From contig JAQTLE010000001.1 of assembly GCA_028715055.1 (NCBI GenBank), positions 310,001 to 374,000 on the forward strand: a stretch of 64,000 nt of DNA, written 5' to 3'. How positions within the stretch are numbered: position 1 is the first letter of the stretch; every line of letters begins with the position of its first letter. The DNA is from Sulfurovaceae bacterium. GTDB lineage: Bacteria > Campylobacterota > Campylobacteria > Campylobacterales > Sulfurovaceae. This document shows positions 39,634 through 49,146 of the stretch, one piece after another. The notes under the pieces are model-generated. The model worked only from the letters and a program-made list of their open reading frames with translations. It searched no databases and was not told the DNA's origin. A program made the translations under genes and the position numbers.

Positions 39634-40614
39634 ATGTCACTATTGCCAAAATACAACACCGCGGCATACAGCCTGATTTTGGTTACTTGCGCTATCATCA
39701 TCTGTGTTTGGTATAATGAATGCAATTTGTATGTTTTGGCATTATTTTTGCAAATATGGATATTCTTTGGAATATATACCTTGTATCGTTTGGACATCAT
39801 TCAAAGAGAATTGATGCATATCAACGAATGGACCAATGCGCCAAGGATCATACAAGAACAAGAATTGAGCACAGATATGCTTTCTGATTTACAATATTCT
39901 ATACAAAAACTTATCAAAAAATCGCAAAAAAAGAAAACTCTAAAAGAGAAAATGGATGCAAAGATCAATCTTAAAAATAGACAAAGAAATGATATGATCT
40001 CTGCTCTTGCTCATGAATTTCGCAATCCTATAGCAGCTATAATGGGATATGCTACTACACTCGAAGAAGATCATGATATACCTACTGAACTAAGAGACAG
40101 ATTTTTGACAAAAATTTACAATAATAGTCAAAAAATAGAAAATCTTTTGGCACGTCTGATCTTGTGGAATAAATTTGAAAGCGGAGAAGCTTCTTTGCAT
40201 GAAAGCACATTTGATATACATACATTAGCAAGCGAAAGCAGACAATATTTGCTTGAAAAATATCCAAATCGTATTATCGACATAGAGGGTGAACATCGAA
40301 TCGTAAATGCAGACAGAACTCTATTGGAGGTTGTTATGAAAAATTTGATGGAAAATGCACTTAAATACTCAAAAGATGAAGTAAAGGTAATAATTAATAA
40401 TGACTCTGTAGATGTTATTGATAAAGGTGTCGGAATTTCTAGTCAGGACATAGAAAAAGTTACTAAAAAGTTTTATCGTTCAGGTGAACATGCATGGGAT
40501 AATTCTATGGGGCTTGGTCTTGCCATTGTCAAGAAGATACTTTCATTGCATCATACGCATTTGGATATAAAAAGCGAAGAAGGAAAAGGCTCTGTATTCT
40601 CGTTTAATCTGTAA
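39634..40614 (+). CDS. Sensor histidine kinase
   Basis: 326 aa from the ATG at 39634; a start at 39592 inside the previous gene would add 14 residues, and neither has a clear ribosome site. Two membrane helices at the N-terminus (about 10-55) leave almost no periplasmic domain. They are followed by a dimerisation/H-box helix (ALAHEFRNPIAAI) and an HATPase domain with N-box (MKNLMENALKYS), DKGVGIS and GLGLAIVKKI. No response regulator gene is adjacent, so it is an orphan. The small sensor part suggests it detects a membrane or cytoplasmic signal. Confidence 0.9.
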   Translation: MSLLPKYNTAAYSLILVTCAIIICVWYNECNLYVLALFLQIWIFFGIYTLYRLDIIQRELMHINEWTNAPRIIQEQELSTDMLSDLQYSIQKLIKKSQKKKTLKEKMDAKINLKNRQRNDMISALAHEFRNPIAAIMGYATTLEEDHDIPTELRDRFLTKIYNNSQKIENLLARLILWNKFESGEASLHESTFDIHTLASESRQYLLEKYPNRIIDIEGEHRIVNADRTLLEVVMKNLMENALKYSKDEVKVIINNDSVDVIDKGVGISSQDIEKVTKKFYRSGEHAWDNSMGLGLAIVKKILSLHHTHLDIKSEEGKGSVFSFNL

Positions 40615-40647
40615 AAGGGAAAATTGATTATTTAAAGTAAGTAGTTA

Positions 40648-40722
40648 TGGAGCGGGCGAAGGGATTCGAACCCTCGACCCTAACCTTGGCAAGGTTATGC
40701 TCTACCCCTGAGCTACGCCCGC
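40648..40722 (-). tRNA. tRNA-Gly (anticodon GCC)
   Basis: 75 nt with encoded CCA. Acceptor arms GCGGGCG / CGCCCGC, D-arm GCTCAGGGGTAGAGC, anticodon stem-loop TAACCTTGCCAAGGTTA with GCC at the anticodon, and T-arm GAGGGTTCGAATCCCTTC. All stems pair. Two tRNAs here lie opposite to the surrounding + strand genes. Confidence 0.97.
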
Positions 40723-40751
40723 ATCCAGATGAAGTTTTAAAAAGCAATTCA

Positions 40752-40836
40752 TGGTACCTTGGGTCGGACTCGAACCGACACGAGCAAGCTCACCAGATTT
40801 TGAGTCTGGCGTGTCTACCGGTTTCACCACCAAGGC
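40752..40836 (-). tRNA. tRNA-Leu (anticodon CAA)
   Basis: 85 nt with encoded CCA and a class II variable arm, as leucine tRNAs have. Anticodon stem-loop CCAGA-CTCAAAA-TCTGG gives anticodon CAA (reads UUG). T-arm TCGGTTCGAGTCCGA. The first acceptor pair is a G-U wobble. It lies 29 bp from the glycine tRNA and is probably cotranscribed with it. Confidence 0.95.
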
Positions 40837-40927
40837 ATTTAATTGCAAGGCGAATTCTACAACGATTCAGCTTAAAGAGCCTTGAATTAATTGCAATATC
40901 CAATTTCTTCATATCAAATATTTTGGC

Positions 40928-40933
40928 TATAAT
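40928..40933 (+). promoter_or_regulatory. -10 element before ftsK
   Basis: TATAAT preceded by TTGGC, 37 bp ahead of the ftsK TTG start and just after the tRNA-Leu gene on the other strand. A matching -35 box is not obvious, which is common in Campylobacterota promoters. Confidence 0.5.
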
Positions 40934-40970
40934 ACAGTAATTATATTATTTAAGAAAAATTGGAGTTAGC

Positions 40971-43247
40971 TTGAAAATAACAATGATTATAAGTGCCGTA
41001 TTGTTAGTTTATGGCGCATTTTCTACTTTTTTTCACGAAACATCGATGGTCGGCCAAATTGGAAAGAATATAGGCGATACCAACATCTCTCTTTTTGGTT
41101 ATATAGCATATATTAATTTATTGATCTTAATGTATCCTCTTTTTGAAGTATATAAAAAACAATATCTGCTTAAGCGTATAGATTTTTTTGTCGGATGGAT
41201 ACTTTTATTTATAGGTCTTGTTGTTTTTGGCGGCTTGATATTTTCTCCACAAAATGCCGGATTTTTAGGTTATTCTTTTGTTTTGTTCTTAGAGCCTTAC
41301 ATTGGTATGGCCGGCATATGGCTTTTTTGGTTTATGGTTATGATATTGAGTGCAATTTTAGTATTGGATGATGATTTTGACTGGGAAAACTTTTTTGACA
41401 AAATAATTAAAAAAAATAAAAAAGTCACATCATATTCACATAGATCAAGCAATGAAGATGACATTCACAAGATAGGTTTTTCGCAAAAGCTAAATGGTAT
41501 CGCAAACGGTTTGTTAAAAATATTTTCTTTTGTAAAAAATCCATTTGCAAACCCTGATAAAACAGTAGATGCATTTGCAAATGATGACATCATGTCTCAA
41601 GTTCATCAAAGAACGGCAAAAACTATACAGCCAATTCCTAAGGCAACAGCTAGTCATAATTTAAATAAATCAGCAATATCCACAAGTCGTATTGAACCGC
41701 TTGCGGAGATACAATCTATTGGGGTATCAACTAATATTTCAAATTTAAAAAAACAATCATTATCTTCAAATGTGGAGATCGTCAATGAACTTGAAGAAAA
41801 TTCCAAATTGTTGGCCCAAATAGACAAAGGTTTAGCTCCTCAGCCGAAAAATTTCAAATTGCCGAGATTGGATTTTTTACAAAAAGCACCAAAAGCATTA
41901 AAAAAGATAAACGAAGAAGAAATTGACCGCAAAATAAAAGAACTCCTGGATAAACTCAAAAAGTTTAATATAGAAGGGGATGTAGTGCGTACCTATACAG
42001 GTCCACTTGTAACTACTTTTGAGTTTAAGCCCGCACCTCACGTTAAGGTTTCTAAAATATTAGGATTACAAGATGACCTGGCTATGGCACTTAGCGCGGA
42101 AACCATAAGGATTCAAGCTCCGATACCGGGTAGGGATGTAGTGGGTATAGAAATTCCAAACGATACTATTGATACTATATATCTTAGAGAAATTTTAGAA
42201 AGTCCTTTATTTCAAGAATCAAAATCGCCTCTTACTGTGGCTTTGGGCAAGGATATAGTAGGCAAGCCTTTTGTGACAGATATCAAAAAACTTCCTCATT
42301 TGCTTATAGCAGGAACTACAGGAAGCGGTAAATCAGTGGGCATAAATGCAATGATATTATCTCTTTTGTATCGCAATGATCCTGATCAGCTTAAGCTCAT
42401 GATGATAGATCCAAAGATGTTAGAATTTTCAATATATAATGACATTCCGCATCTCATTACACCGGTTATTACTTCTCCTAAAAAAGCGATAACGGCTTTG
42501 GCAAATATGGTCGGAGAAATGGAGCGCCGTTATATTTTAATGGCAGAGAATCGTACAAAAAACATAGAAAACTATAACGAAAAAGTAACAAAAGATCGTT
42601 CAGCGTTACCATTGCCTTATATTGTTGTTATCATTGATGAGCTAGCCGATCTGATGATGAATGGCGGCAAAGAAGTAGAGTATTCTATAGCAAGACTTGC
42701 TCAAATGGCAAGGGCTAGCGGTATCCATCTTATTATCGCTACCCAACGCCCAAGTGTAGATGTCGTAACAGGGCTTATTAAAGCAAATCTTCCCTCAAGA
42801 CTCAGCTATAGAGTAGGTACAAGAGTTGATTCGAAAGTTATATTAGACGGTATGGGCGCAGAAAGCCTACTTGGACGGGGTGACGCTCTATTTACGCCTC
42901 CGGGGGCTGTTGGACTTGTGAGATTGCATGCCCCTTGGAACACAGAAGAAGAAATAGAAAAAATCGTAGAATTTCTTAAAGCACAAAGATCACCAGAGTA
43001 TGATGAAAGTTATTTGACTGCCGATGCGACAAACGGTAAAAGCGGAGATAGGATAGAAATGGATGATCTTGATCCGCTCTATGAACAGGCAAAAGAGGTG
43101 ATTTTAAATGATAACAAAACTTCAATATCCTATTTGCAACGTAAGTTGCAAATAGGATATAATAGGGCTGCAAATATAATAGAACAAATGGAAGCAAACG
43201 GAGTTTTAAGTTCTCCGAACAATAAAGGGAATCGAGAAATCATATAA
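40971..43247 (+). CDS. ftsK: DNA translocase FtsK
   Basis: 758 aa from TTG at 40971, with GGAG 7 nt upstream; an ATG at 40983 is an alternative. Four N-terminal membrane helices (to about 130), a Ser/Lys-rich linker (about 140-300) and the RecA-like motor with Walker A AGTTGSGKSVG and Walker B VIIDELADLM. The C-terminal gamma winged helix (YLQRKLQIGYNRAANIIEQ) reads KOPS-type polarity sites. It pumps chromosome termini through the septum and activates XerH/dif recombination. Confidence 0.96.
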   Translation: MKITMIISAVLLVYGAFSTFFHETSMVGQIGKNIGDTNISLFGYIAYINLLILMYPLFEVYKKQYLLKRIDFFVGWILLFIGLVVFGGLIFSPQNAGFLGYSFVLFLEPYIGMAGIWLFWFMVMILSAILVLDDDFDWENFFDKIIKKNKKVTSYSHRSSNEDDIHKIGFSQKLNGIANGLLKIFSFVKNPFANPDKTVDAFANDDIMSQVHQRTAKTIQPIPKATASHNLNKSAISTSRIEPLAEIQSIGVSTNISNLKKQSLSSNVEIVNELEENSKLLAQIDKGLAPQPKNFKLPRLDFLQKAPKALKKINEEEIDRKIKELLDKLKKFNIEGDVVRTYTGPLVTTFEFKPAPHVKVSKILGLQDDLAMALSAETIRIQAPIPGRDVVGIEIPNDTIDTIYLREILESPLFQESKSPLTVALGKDIVGKPFVTDIKKLPHLLIAGTTGSGKSVGINAMILSLLYRNDPDQLKLMMIDPKMLEFSIYNDIPHLITPVITSPKKAITALANMVGEMERRYILMAENRTKNIENYNEKVTKDRSALPLPYIVVIIDELADLMMNGGKEVEYSIARLAQMARASGIHLIIATQRPSVDVVTGLIKANLPSRLSYRVGTRVDSKVILDGMGAESLLGRGDALFTPPGAVGLVRLHAPWNTEEEIEKIVEFLKAQRSPEYDESYLTADATNGKSGDRIEMDDLDPLYEQAKEVILNDNKTSISYLQRKLQIGYNRAANIIEQMEANGVLSSPNNKGNREII

Positions 43248-43262
43248 TCCAAAGGAAATATC

Positions 43263-43670
43263 ATGGCATATTTTAGTAATGCAAAAAAAGGTGATAAGGT
43301 TTATGGCCTAATATTTGGAAAAGGAAAAATTGTTAATATTTTTTCTGATAGCTTTTATTCGGTTATGGTAGAGTTCAAAAATGGATATGAAGTTCCTTAT
43401 ACCGATGAGGGAATCCCAGGATGGGGTAATTTTAAAAAACAAACACTTTTTTATCGTGATGATGTTGATCTATCTAACGAAGATTTTTCACCAATAGGAA
43501 AGGTTCTTTCTCCAAAAAAGATCATAAAGCTTCGCGAAAAGAAAAAGCTTCAAGTGCGATTGCCTTCTGGTATATGGACTAGTGTTAAAAAAGCAGACAA
43601 CGAATATGTAGAGAAAATGCTCAAAAAAGAGAAATATCATTTATTCAGAAAGAAAAAAGAGAAAAGATAA
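43263..43670 (+). CDS. Conserved small protein of unknown function
   Basis: 135 aa, not recognised. The N-terminal half (KKGDKVYGLIFGKGKIVNIF, then VMVEFKNGYEVPYTDEG) looks like a small SH3/KOW-type beta barrel with the GxGxIxxI turn used by nucleic-acid or ribosome-binding modules. The C-terminal half is very basic (KIIKLREKKKLQ; KYHLFRKKKEKR), so nucleic-acid binding is plausible. GGAAAT precedes the ATG; it lies 15 bp after ftsK and is probably cotranscribed with it. No signal peptide or membrane helix. Confidence 0.7.
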   Translation: MAYFSNAKKGDKVYGLIFGKGKIVNIFSDSFYSVMVEFKNGYEVPYTDEGIPGWGNFKKQTLFYRDDVDLSNEDFSPIGKVLSPKKIIKLREKKKLQVRLPSGIWTSVKKADNEYVEKMLKKEKYHLFRKKKEKR

Positions 43671-43780
43671 TCATTATTCTCTTGGTTATAAACAGTTTTT
43701 TTGTAACCATATGATACAAATCTCACAAGCAGTTATATTTGGGTTTATATCTGTATAGTTTTTTATATTTTTTGAGTTAG

Positions 43781-43786
43781 TATAAT
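43781..43786 (+). promoter_or_regulatory. -10 element of the acnB promoter
   Basis: TATAAT 31 bp before the acnB ATG, with TTGAG about 10 bp further upstream and an AT-rich 100-bp leader. An AAGGGAGA ribosome site follows. acnB appears to be monocistronic between this promoter and the terminator at 46396. Confidence 0.6.
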
Positions 43787-43817
43787 GTAATAAATTTTAC
43801 AACTCAAGGGAGATTTA

Positions 43818-46391
43818 ATGGCACTTATAGAAGACTATAAAAAACATACACAGGAGCGTGCCACACTAGGTGTTCCTCCATTACCACTTAACTCAACTCA
43901 AGTAGCCCAATTGGTAGAATTACTAAAAGCAGATAAACTTGAAGATGAAACATATTTATTGGATTTAATAGAAAACAAAGTACCTGCAGGCGTAGATGAT
44001 GCTGCTTATGTAAAAGCGGCATTTTTAAATGCAATTATTCAAGAAGATGCTATATGCCACGCAATAGATAAAGTACATGCTGTTAAGATTCTTGGAAAAA
44101 TGCTTGGCGGATTCAATGTGGGGCCACTTGTTGAAGCATTAAAACACTCTCATGTAGAAGTAGCACAAGCTGCAGCTGATGAGCTTAAAAATACTATCTT
44201 GGTCTATAATTCTTTTAATGATGTTAAAGAGCTTATGGATCATGGCAGTGTATTTGCAAAAGAAGTGATCGAGTCTTGGGCAAATGCTCAGTGGTTTACA
44301 AACAAACCAGAGCTTGCCAAAGAGATCACGCTAACTGTTTATAAGATCCCTGGTGAGACAAACACAGATGACCTTTCACCGGCATCTGAAGCTTTCACAA
44401 GAGCAGATATTCCTCTTCATGCAAACTCTATGTTGGGTGCAAGAATGGAAAAACCGCTTGAGACTATGGCAAAACTCAAAGAAAAAGGTCATCCGCTTGC
44501 ATACGTAGGTGATGTCGTAGGTACCGGAAGCAGTAGAAAATCAGGTATAAATTCAGTTCAATGGCATATGGGTGCTGATATTCCTGGCATTCCAAATAAA
44601 AGAACAGGCGGTGTAGTCATAGGTAGCATCATAGCTCCTATTTTCTTCAATACAGCAGAAGACAGCGGATGCCTTCCTATCCAAGCTCCTGTGGATTCAT
44701 TGGAGACGGGAGATGTAATAACAGTTAAACCATTTGATGGTGTGATGGAAAAAGATGGGACAATAGTTTCAACATTTGAACTTGCTCCAAATACAATGCC
44801 TGATGAGATGAGAGCAGGAGGCAGAATACCGCTTATTATTGGTAAAGGACTAACTGCAAAAGCCAGAGCAGTTCTTGGGCTTGGAGCTTCTGATATATTT
44901 ATGACTCCAGAGCAACCGGCAGATAATGGCAAAGGTTATACTTTGGCTCAAAAAATGGTAGGTAAGGCATGCGGCGTAACCGGAATTAAGCCAGGTGTTT
45001 ATTGTGAGCCGATAGCCACAACAGTTGGCAGCCAAGATACAACCGGGCCAATGACTAGAGATGAGATCAAAGAACTCGCAGCTCTTGGTTTTGGAGCCGA
45101 TATGGTAATGCAGTCATTTTGTCATACTGCAGCTTATCCAAAACCTGCAGATATCAATCTTCAACATACTTTGCCGGAATTCTGGACAAGCAGAAGCGGC
45201 GTAATACTACGCCCGGGTGACGGAGTTATCCATTCATGGTTAAACAGACTTTGTTTGCCGGATACTGTAGGTACGGGCGGAGATAGCCATACTAGATTCC
45301 CTATAGGTATCTCTTTCCCTGCTGGTAGTGGACTTGTAGCTTTTGCAGCAGTCACAGGTATGATGCCTCTTACTATGCCTGAATCTGTATTAGTAAGATT
45401 CAAAGGCAAAATGCAACAAGGCATTACTTTGCGTGACCTTGTAAATGCTATCCCACATCAAGCTATCAAAGAAGGATTGCTTACTGTTGATAAAAAAGGC
45501 AAGAAAAATATTTTTGCAGGTAGAGTGCTTGAAATCGAAGGTTTGGAAGATTTGAAATGCGAACAAGCATTTGAACTATCGGATGCATCAGCAGAGAGAA
45601 GTGCAGCAGCTTGTACTGTTAAACTAAACAAAGACTCAATTGCAGAATACCTAACTTCCAATATCGCTCTAATAGAACAAATGATAGCAGAAGGTTATCA
45701 AGATGCAAAAACATTGCAAAGACGCGCAGACAAAATGAAAGAATGGCTCAAAAATCCAGAGCTTCTAGAGGCTGATGCTGACGCGCAATATGCTGCAGTT
45801 ATCGAGATTGACCTAGATCAGATCACTGAGCCGATATTGGCATGTCCAAATGACCCGGATGATGTAGCAACGCTAAGTGAAATACTGGCTAATGACAATA
45901 GACCAAAGACTATAGATGAGGTATTCGTAGGCAGTTGTATGACAAACATAGGACTCTTTAGAGCATTGGGTGAAGTACTTAAAGGCGAAGGTCAAGTATC
46001 TACTAAATTATGGGTTACACCACCGACAAAAATGGATGAAAAAACCCTAATAGAAGAGGGTTATTATTCTATCTTTGGAGCTGCTGGAGCACGTACAGAA
46101 ATACCCGGATGTTCACTATGCATGGGTAACCAAGCACAAGCAACCAAAGGCAATACGGTATTTAGTACAAGCACTAGAAACTTTGACAATCGTCTAGGCC
46201 GTGATACTCAAGTTTATCTTGGATCAGCAGAGATGGCAGCAGTTGCTGCGCTTTTAGGCAAGATCCCTACTAAAGAAGAGTATATGAATATTGTGACTAA
46301 AAAAATCAATGATACAAACAGAGATAATGTTTATCGTTATCTCAACTTTGATAAAGTAAGTGCAGAAGAACTCAAAGCGATGGTTCGCTAA
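43818..46391 (+). CDS. acnB: Aconitate hydratase B
   Basis: 857 aa, the size and domain order of AcnB: an N-terminal HEAT-like domain (to about 160), the swivel domain ([20 protein letters not shown]), then the catalytic core. Cluster-binding cysteines are in [24 protein letters not shown] and [12 protein letters not shown]. It isomerises citrate to isocitrate in the (possibly reductive) TCA cycle. AcnB is the usual single aconitase in Campylobacterota. It can also bind mRNA when the cluster is lost, as shown in other species. Confidence 0.98.
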   Translation: MALIEDYKKHTQERATLGVPPLPLNSTQVAQLVELLKADKLEDETYLLDLIENKVPAGVDDAAYVKAAFLNAIIQEDAICHAIDKVHAVKILGKMLGGFNVGPLVEALKHSHVEVAQAAADELKNTILVYNSFNDVKELMDHGSVFAKEVIESWANAQWFTNKPELAKEITLTVYKIPGETNTDDLSPASEAFTRADIPLHANSMLGARMEKPLETMAKLKEKGHPLAYVGDVVGTGSSRKSGINSVQWHMGADIPGIPNKRTGGVVIGSIIAPIFFNTAEDSGCLPIQAPVDSLETGDVITVKPFDGVMEKDGTIVSTFELAPNTMPDEMRAGGRIPLIIGKGLTAKARAVLGLGASDIFMTPEQPADNGKGYTLAQKMVGKACGVTGIKPGVYCEPIATTVGSQDTTGPMTRDEIKELAALGFGADMVMQSFCHTAAYPKPADINLQHTLPEFWTSRSGVILRPGDGVIHSWLNRLCLPDTVGTGGDSHTRFPIGISFPAGSGLVAFAAVTGMMPLTMPESVLVRFKGKMQQGITLRDLVNAIPHQAIKEGLLTVDKKGKKNIFAGRVLEIEGLEDLKCEQAFELSDASAERSAAACTVKLNKDSIAEYLTSNIALIEQMIAEGYQDAKTLQRRADKMKEWLKNPELLEADADAQYAAVIEIDLDQITEPILACPNDPDDVATLSEILANDNRPKTIDEVFVGSCMTNIGLFRALGEVLKGEGQVSTKLWVTPPTKMDEKTLIEEGYYSIFGAAGARTEIPGCSLCMGNQAQATKGNTVFSTSTRNFDNRLGRDTQVYLGSAEMAAVAALLGKIPTKEEYMNIVTKKINDTNRDNVYRYLNFDKVSAEELKAMVR

Positions 46392-46395
46392 AAAT

Positions 46396-46424
46396 AACAT
46401 ATGACATTTTATGTCATGTGTTTT
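46396..46424. terminator. Rho-independent bidirectional terminator after acnB
   Basis: AACATATGACAT (46396-46407), a TTT loop, then ATGTCATGTGTT followed by TTG give a stem of about 12 bp (one G-T pair) with a T-run on the + side and an A-run (AAAAATAA) that serves the - strand. It lies between acnB (ends 46391) and the convergent DUF155 gene (ends 46426). Confidence 0.8.
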
Positions 46425-46425
46425 G

Positions 46426-47193
46426 TCAATCTATCATTTTAAAAAGCGCCATTATAATTTCTGCGGCGATCAAAATAATTATTATCCATTCTAAAAATTC
46501 GCTTCTTTTGTGATTGATTATGTCCATGACAAGCATAATATCTTCTTGTATTTGAGAGAGTTTTGATAAAGCTATTTCATGCCTGTCATGCAGTTCCAAG
46601 GTTTTTGCAAGAGAATTGTATAGGTGTTCCGCTTCTTCGTTGTCCCATAATATATTTGGTTTGTCCAGCAGCAATAGATTGCCGACCATATCATGACGAG
46701 TCAATACTAAATGTTTCGCAAATTCCATTATGTGGCTACGGCTGATTGATATAAATCTATTGGTTAATTCAAGAATATCCCGACTTTTAGTAAAAAGAAT
46801 ATCCAGTTTTTTTTCATATTTCTCCAAACCAACACTTTGCGCAACAGCTAAAGCTATAATATTAAAATTAAGTGCAGATGTTTCTTTTAGTACGATCTCC
46901 TCATTTGTGATCAAAAATGGAGTCAGGAGGTTGCCATCTGTTCTAATGACATAATCTTGAGTTATATCATCGTCAGCTTGTGTGAAAATATCTAACGTTA
47001 TTAATGCTTCTATAATCGTTTTTTTATTGTCTGCAATAATTGCAAGTACCCCGAAAGGCACTAAAACTATGTGTAGATGGTCATTATATCCATAATACCC
47101 GTTTTCGATACCTTTGTTGAGCTTGATATTCAATAACTCTGCTATTTTTGTTTTGGTTATATTTTTTTGGAGACTCAAGGCTAAGAGATTCAT
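46426..47193 (-). CDS. DUF155/RMND1-Sif2 family protein with C-terminal membrane helix
   Basis: 255 aa. Family segments: the GVLAIIADN strand region, LNFNIIALAVAQSVGLEKYEKKLD and FISISRSHIMEFAKHLVLTRHDMVGNLLLLDKP with LWDNEEAEHLY. It ends in LEWIIIILIAAEIIMALF, a single C-terminal membrane anchor. Members occur in bacteria, yeast (Rmd1, Sif2) and human mitochondria (RMND1, needed for mitochondrial translation). The bacterial role is not known. Confidence 0.85.
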   Translation of the reverse strand: MNLLALSLQKNITKTKIAELLNIKLNKGIENGYYGYNDHLHIVLVPFGVLAIIADNKKTIIEALITLDIFTQADDDITQDYVIRTDGNLLTPFLITNEEIVLKETSALNFNIIALAVAQSVGLEKYEKKLDILFTKSRDILELTNRFISISRSHIMEFAKHLVLTRHDMVGNLLLLDKPNILWDNEEAEHLYNSLAKTLELHDRHEIALSKLSQIQEDIMLVMDIINHKRSEFLEWIIIILIAAEIIMALFKMID

Positions 47194-47247
47194 TCAACAC
47201 CTCTTTTATTATAATATCTGTCATTATAATTAAATACAATGCAGTTG

Positions 47248-47628
47248 TCAATTATTACTGAATATCTCTTTCATTATTGCTGCAGTCTCTGGGCTAAATC
47301 TAGACGGCTTTCCATCTTTTACAAATACCAGCGTACTAGTTATGCTAAATAGCTTTTCATCATTTCTAAAAATCTCTTGTTTGAGTTCTAGCGATGCACC
47401 GCCAAGTTTGAGTATTTCATGACGTACTTCTATCATATCGCCCAATTTGGCAGACGCTATGAAATCAGCAACTATATGTTTGACAACGAAATGACCGCCG
47501 TCAATAGCAGGAGATGATCCTCTGGAAAAAAACAGTTCGCTTCTGGCTCTCTCGCAAAACTTTAGGTAATTCGCATGATATACGATACCACCAGCATCGG
47601 TGTCGTCGTAATATATTCTTATTTTCAA
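47248..47628 (-). CDS. ybgC: YbgC-like acyl-CoA thioesterase (intact copy)
   Basis: 126 aa hotdog-fold protein with the active-site opening [24 protein letters not shown]. YbgC hydrolyses short acyl-CoA or acyl-ACP and belongs to the Tol-Pal envelope context in other bacteria. The start is TTG at 47628 (AAGGA 8 nt before); a T/C difference at 47620 has changed codon 3 from ATG to ATA relative to the second copy. The first 143 bp are repeated at 49184-49326, so this copy now carries an altered 5' end and a new upstream region with its own TATAAT (47656-47661). Confidence 0.92.
   Translation of the reverse strand: MKIRIYYDDTDAGGIVYHANYLKFCERARSELFFSRGSSPAIDGGHFVVKHIVADFIASAKLGDMIEVRHEILKLGGASLELKQEIFRNDEKLFSITSTLVFVKDGKPSRFSPETAAIMKEIFSNN
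47486..47628 (-). repeat. 143-bp direct repeat, copy A (5' end of intact ybgC)
   Basis: Pairs with 49184-49326, offset 1698 bp. The first 134 bp (47486-47619) are identical by direct reading; the first mismatch is at 47620, with a few more over the remaining bases. It covers ybgC codons 1-47 and the start region. Such a long near-perfect repeat marks a recent duplication or integration event around the segment 47629-49183. Confidence 0.95.
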
Positions 47629-47761
47629 TATAAAAATCCTTTTTTAAATTAAAAGATTATACAAAATACGAGCTTTGACCATTACTACAAAATCTAGGAA
47701 ATAAAAATCAATTAAAATTACAGAATAGATCGTGTAAGGTGATATTTATTATGTTTTTTTA

Positions 47762-47829
47762 CGCTACGGGGGTGCCCAAGCTAGAATTATAAAACAAAAC
47801 ATATTCATCGAGATAATATGAACTATAGT
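47762..47829 (+). other. Possible decayed TPP (thiamine) riboswitch
   Basis: CTACGGGGGTGCC (47764-47776) matches the start of a TPP riboswitch. GCTAGAATTATA resembles GCTGAGA...TA, and GAGATAATA resembles GGATAATG. The key blocks CTGAGA, ACCC and GAACCTGATC are eroded, and no thiamine gene follows on the + strand. If real it is a relic left by loss of a thiamine gene. Speculative. Confidence 0.25.
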
Positions 47830-47853
47830 TTATATAAATGTCACCATTATCTG

Positions 47854-48436
47854 TCATGAAGGATCATCGGCATATGCATTTACCTCAATTGTGCCTAAAT
47901 CAATTACTTTGTCATCATAATTGTAATCCCACGGCATACCGCCGGCAGTTATCATTGTGGCTTGACCAGTAAGTTGAGGATCAGTAGAAATAGCGATTGG
48001 TAAATTTGCTACACAATCATATATATAATAACCAACATCTTTGCCGAATTCTCCACCAGCAACTCCAAATCCAGTAGCAGCAAGTGTACCGGCGCTTACG
48101 AATCCACTAGGCCCAGAATCAGCAAGACCTTCAATGCCAAACAACCATCCTCCAAAAAGTCCGCCTATAGCAGAACCAGCATACCCTCCAATTGTATCAA
48201 CTATCTCTCTGTCAGTATCATCGGAGGCATAAATACTGACACTGTCTATCGCATAACCTGGGATCCGCCTATTACATTCACATATGATTTACCACCATCT
48301 GGTAATAATCAGTAGCAGATAGAACTTCAAATCCCGCCCCAAATGTATCAGCAGTGCCACTTATTATATCTAAGCTTGTGATGTTAGAATCAGTCATATT
48401 AGTAGCATATGGATTTGTATTATAAAGTAGATTCAT
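47854..48436 (-). pseudogene. Frameshifted gene for a glycine-zipper, bacteriocin-like protein
   Basis: A strong ribosome site (AAAGGATAAAAT) precedes ATG at 48436. The reading MNLLYNTNPYATN... runs 52 codons to a stop, but homologous-looking sequence continues in the other two frames: PDGGKSYVNVIGGS, then GYAIDSVSIYAS and on to the stop at 47854. Two single-base shifts (near 48303 and 48265) would restore a protein of about 194 aa. Its second half is Gly/Ala-rich with GxxxGxxxG (GSAIGGLFGG), then ATGFGVAGGEFG, like membrane-inserting peptides or pore-forming bacteriocins. The final part is acidic (DYNYDDKVIDLG). It follows a four-helix membrane protein gene by 3 bp. Function is inferred from composition only. 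Confidence 0.5.
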
Positions 48437-48439
48437 ATT

Positions 48440-49021
48440 TTATCCTTTTAATTTTTTTAATAAGCACCAATTCATAAATAACCATATACTTAAAGATTTT
48501 GGCATGATTACTACTCCCCACATAACAGTAAATATACTTATGCCAAATCGAGATTGTATGAGATTATTAATAACAAAAAATTTATGTCTATTATTGTTAT
48601 AAGAAGCTAATATATCTGAACCATTATAGAAATTATGGCTACTAAAAAATATATACCAAATTGCTATTGTGAGAAATATATATCTTAACATAAACATCCA
48701 CTTTTTATAAAATAATACTTCCGAAAGCCATTCGCGATTTAATATCTGGATATATATCGAATAACCAAAAAGCAGAGGAATCATTATCCACATTATCGAT
48801 AGCTCCAACGATACTATCTGCGTGATTTTGCTGGCATTTGACATGACACTGATACCCGGCACCAAAGATGACATTGTATTGATTAGCCATTGGCAAGGTA
48901 CACACGAAGCCACCATTTTTTCTGTGAGCATTTGCGGAAAAACAAAAAGAAATACCATTACTATATTAGTTAAATATGGAAATAGTGGTTTTATTCGTTT
49001 TTTTTCAATTTTGTTTAGCAT
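48440..49021 (-). CDS. Four-helix membrane protein of unknown function (immunity-like)
   Basis: 193 aa, not recognised. Hydrophobic helices at about 15-33, 70-92, 108-128 and 163-185, with short charged loops and a Lys-rich start (KIEKKRIKPL). The first loop has a CVPCQW motif. There is no signal peptide beyond helix 1. It lies directly upstream of the glycine-zipper gene on the same strand, within the segment bounded by the ybgC repeats. Small polytopic proteins of this shape include immunity proteins of pore-forming bacteriocins and also DoxX/VKOR-like or unknown families. An immunity role is an inference from the neighbour. The ribosome site is weak. Confidence 0.55.
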   Translation of the reverse strand: MLNKIEKKRIKPLFPYLTNIVMVFLFVFPQMLTEKMVASCVPCQWLINTMSSLVPGISVMSNASKITQIVSLELSIMWIMIPLLFGYSIYIQILNREWLSEVLFYKKWMFMLRYIFLTIAIWYIFFSSHNFYNGSDILASYNNNRHKFFVINNLIQSRFGISIFTVMWGVVIMPKSLSIWLFMNWCLLKKLKG

Positions 49022-49146
49022 ATCACTGTATCATTTTTTATGTATCACTTATATTTTTCCTTTTTTATATTATTATATATAATGAAATTATTTATAATAC
49101 TTTTCGATTATAAATATTAACTATACAATGTTAATTTGATATTAAT

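Noticed and set aside
40647-40940. Open frame on the + strand beginning MERAKGFEPSTLTLARLCSTPELRP
   Set aside because: It is the antisense reading of tRNA-Gly and tRNA-Leu, a well-known source of false proteins.
48041-48232. Proline-rich open frame on the + strand opposite the glycine-zipper gene
   Set aside because: It has no ribosome site and is the antisense shadow of a Gly/Ala-rich coding region.
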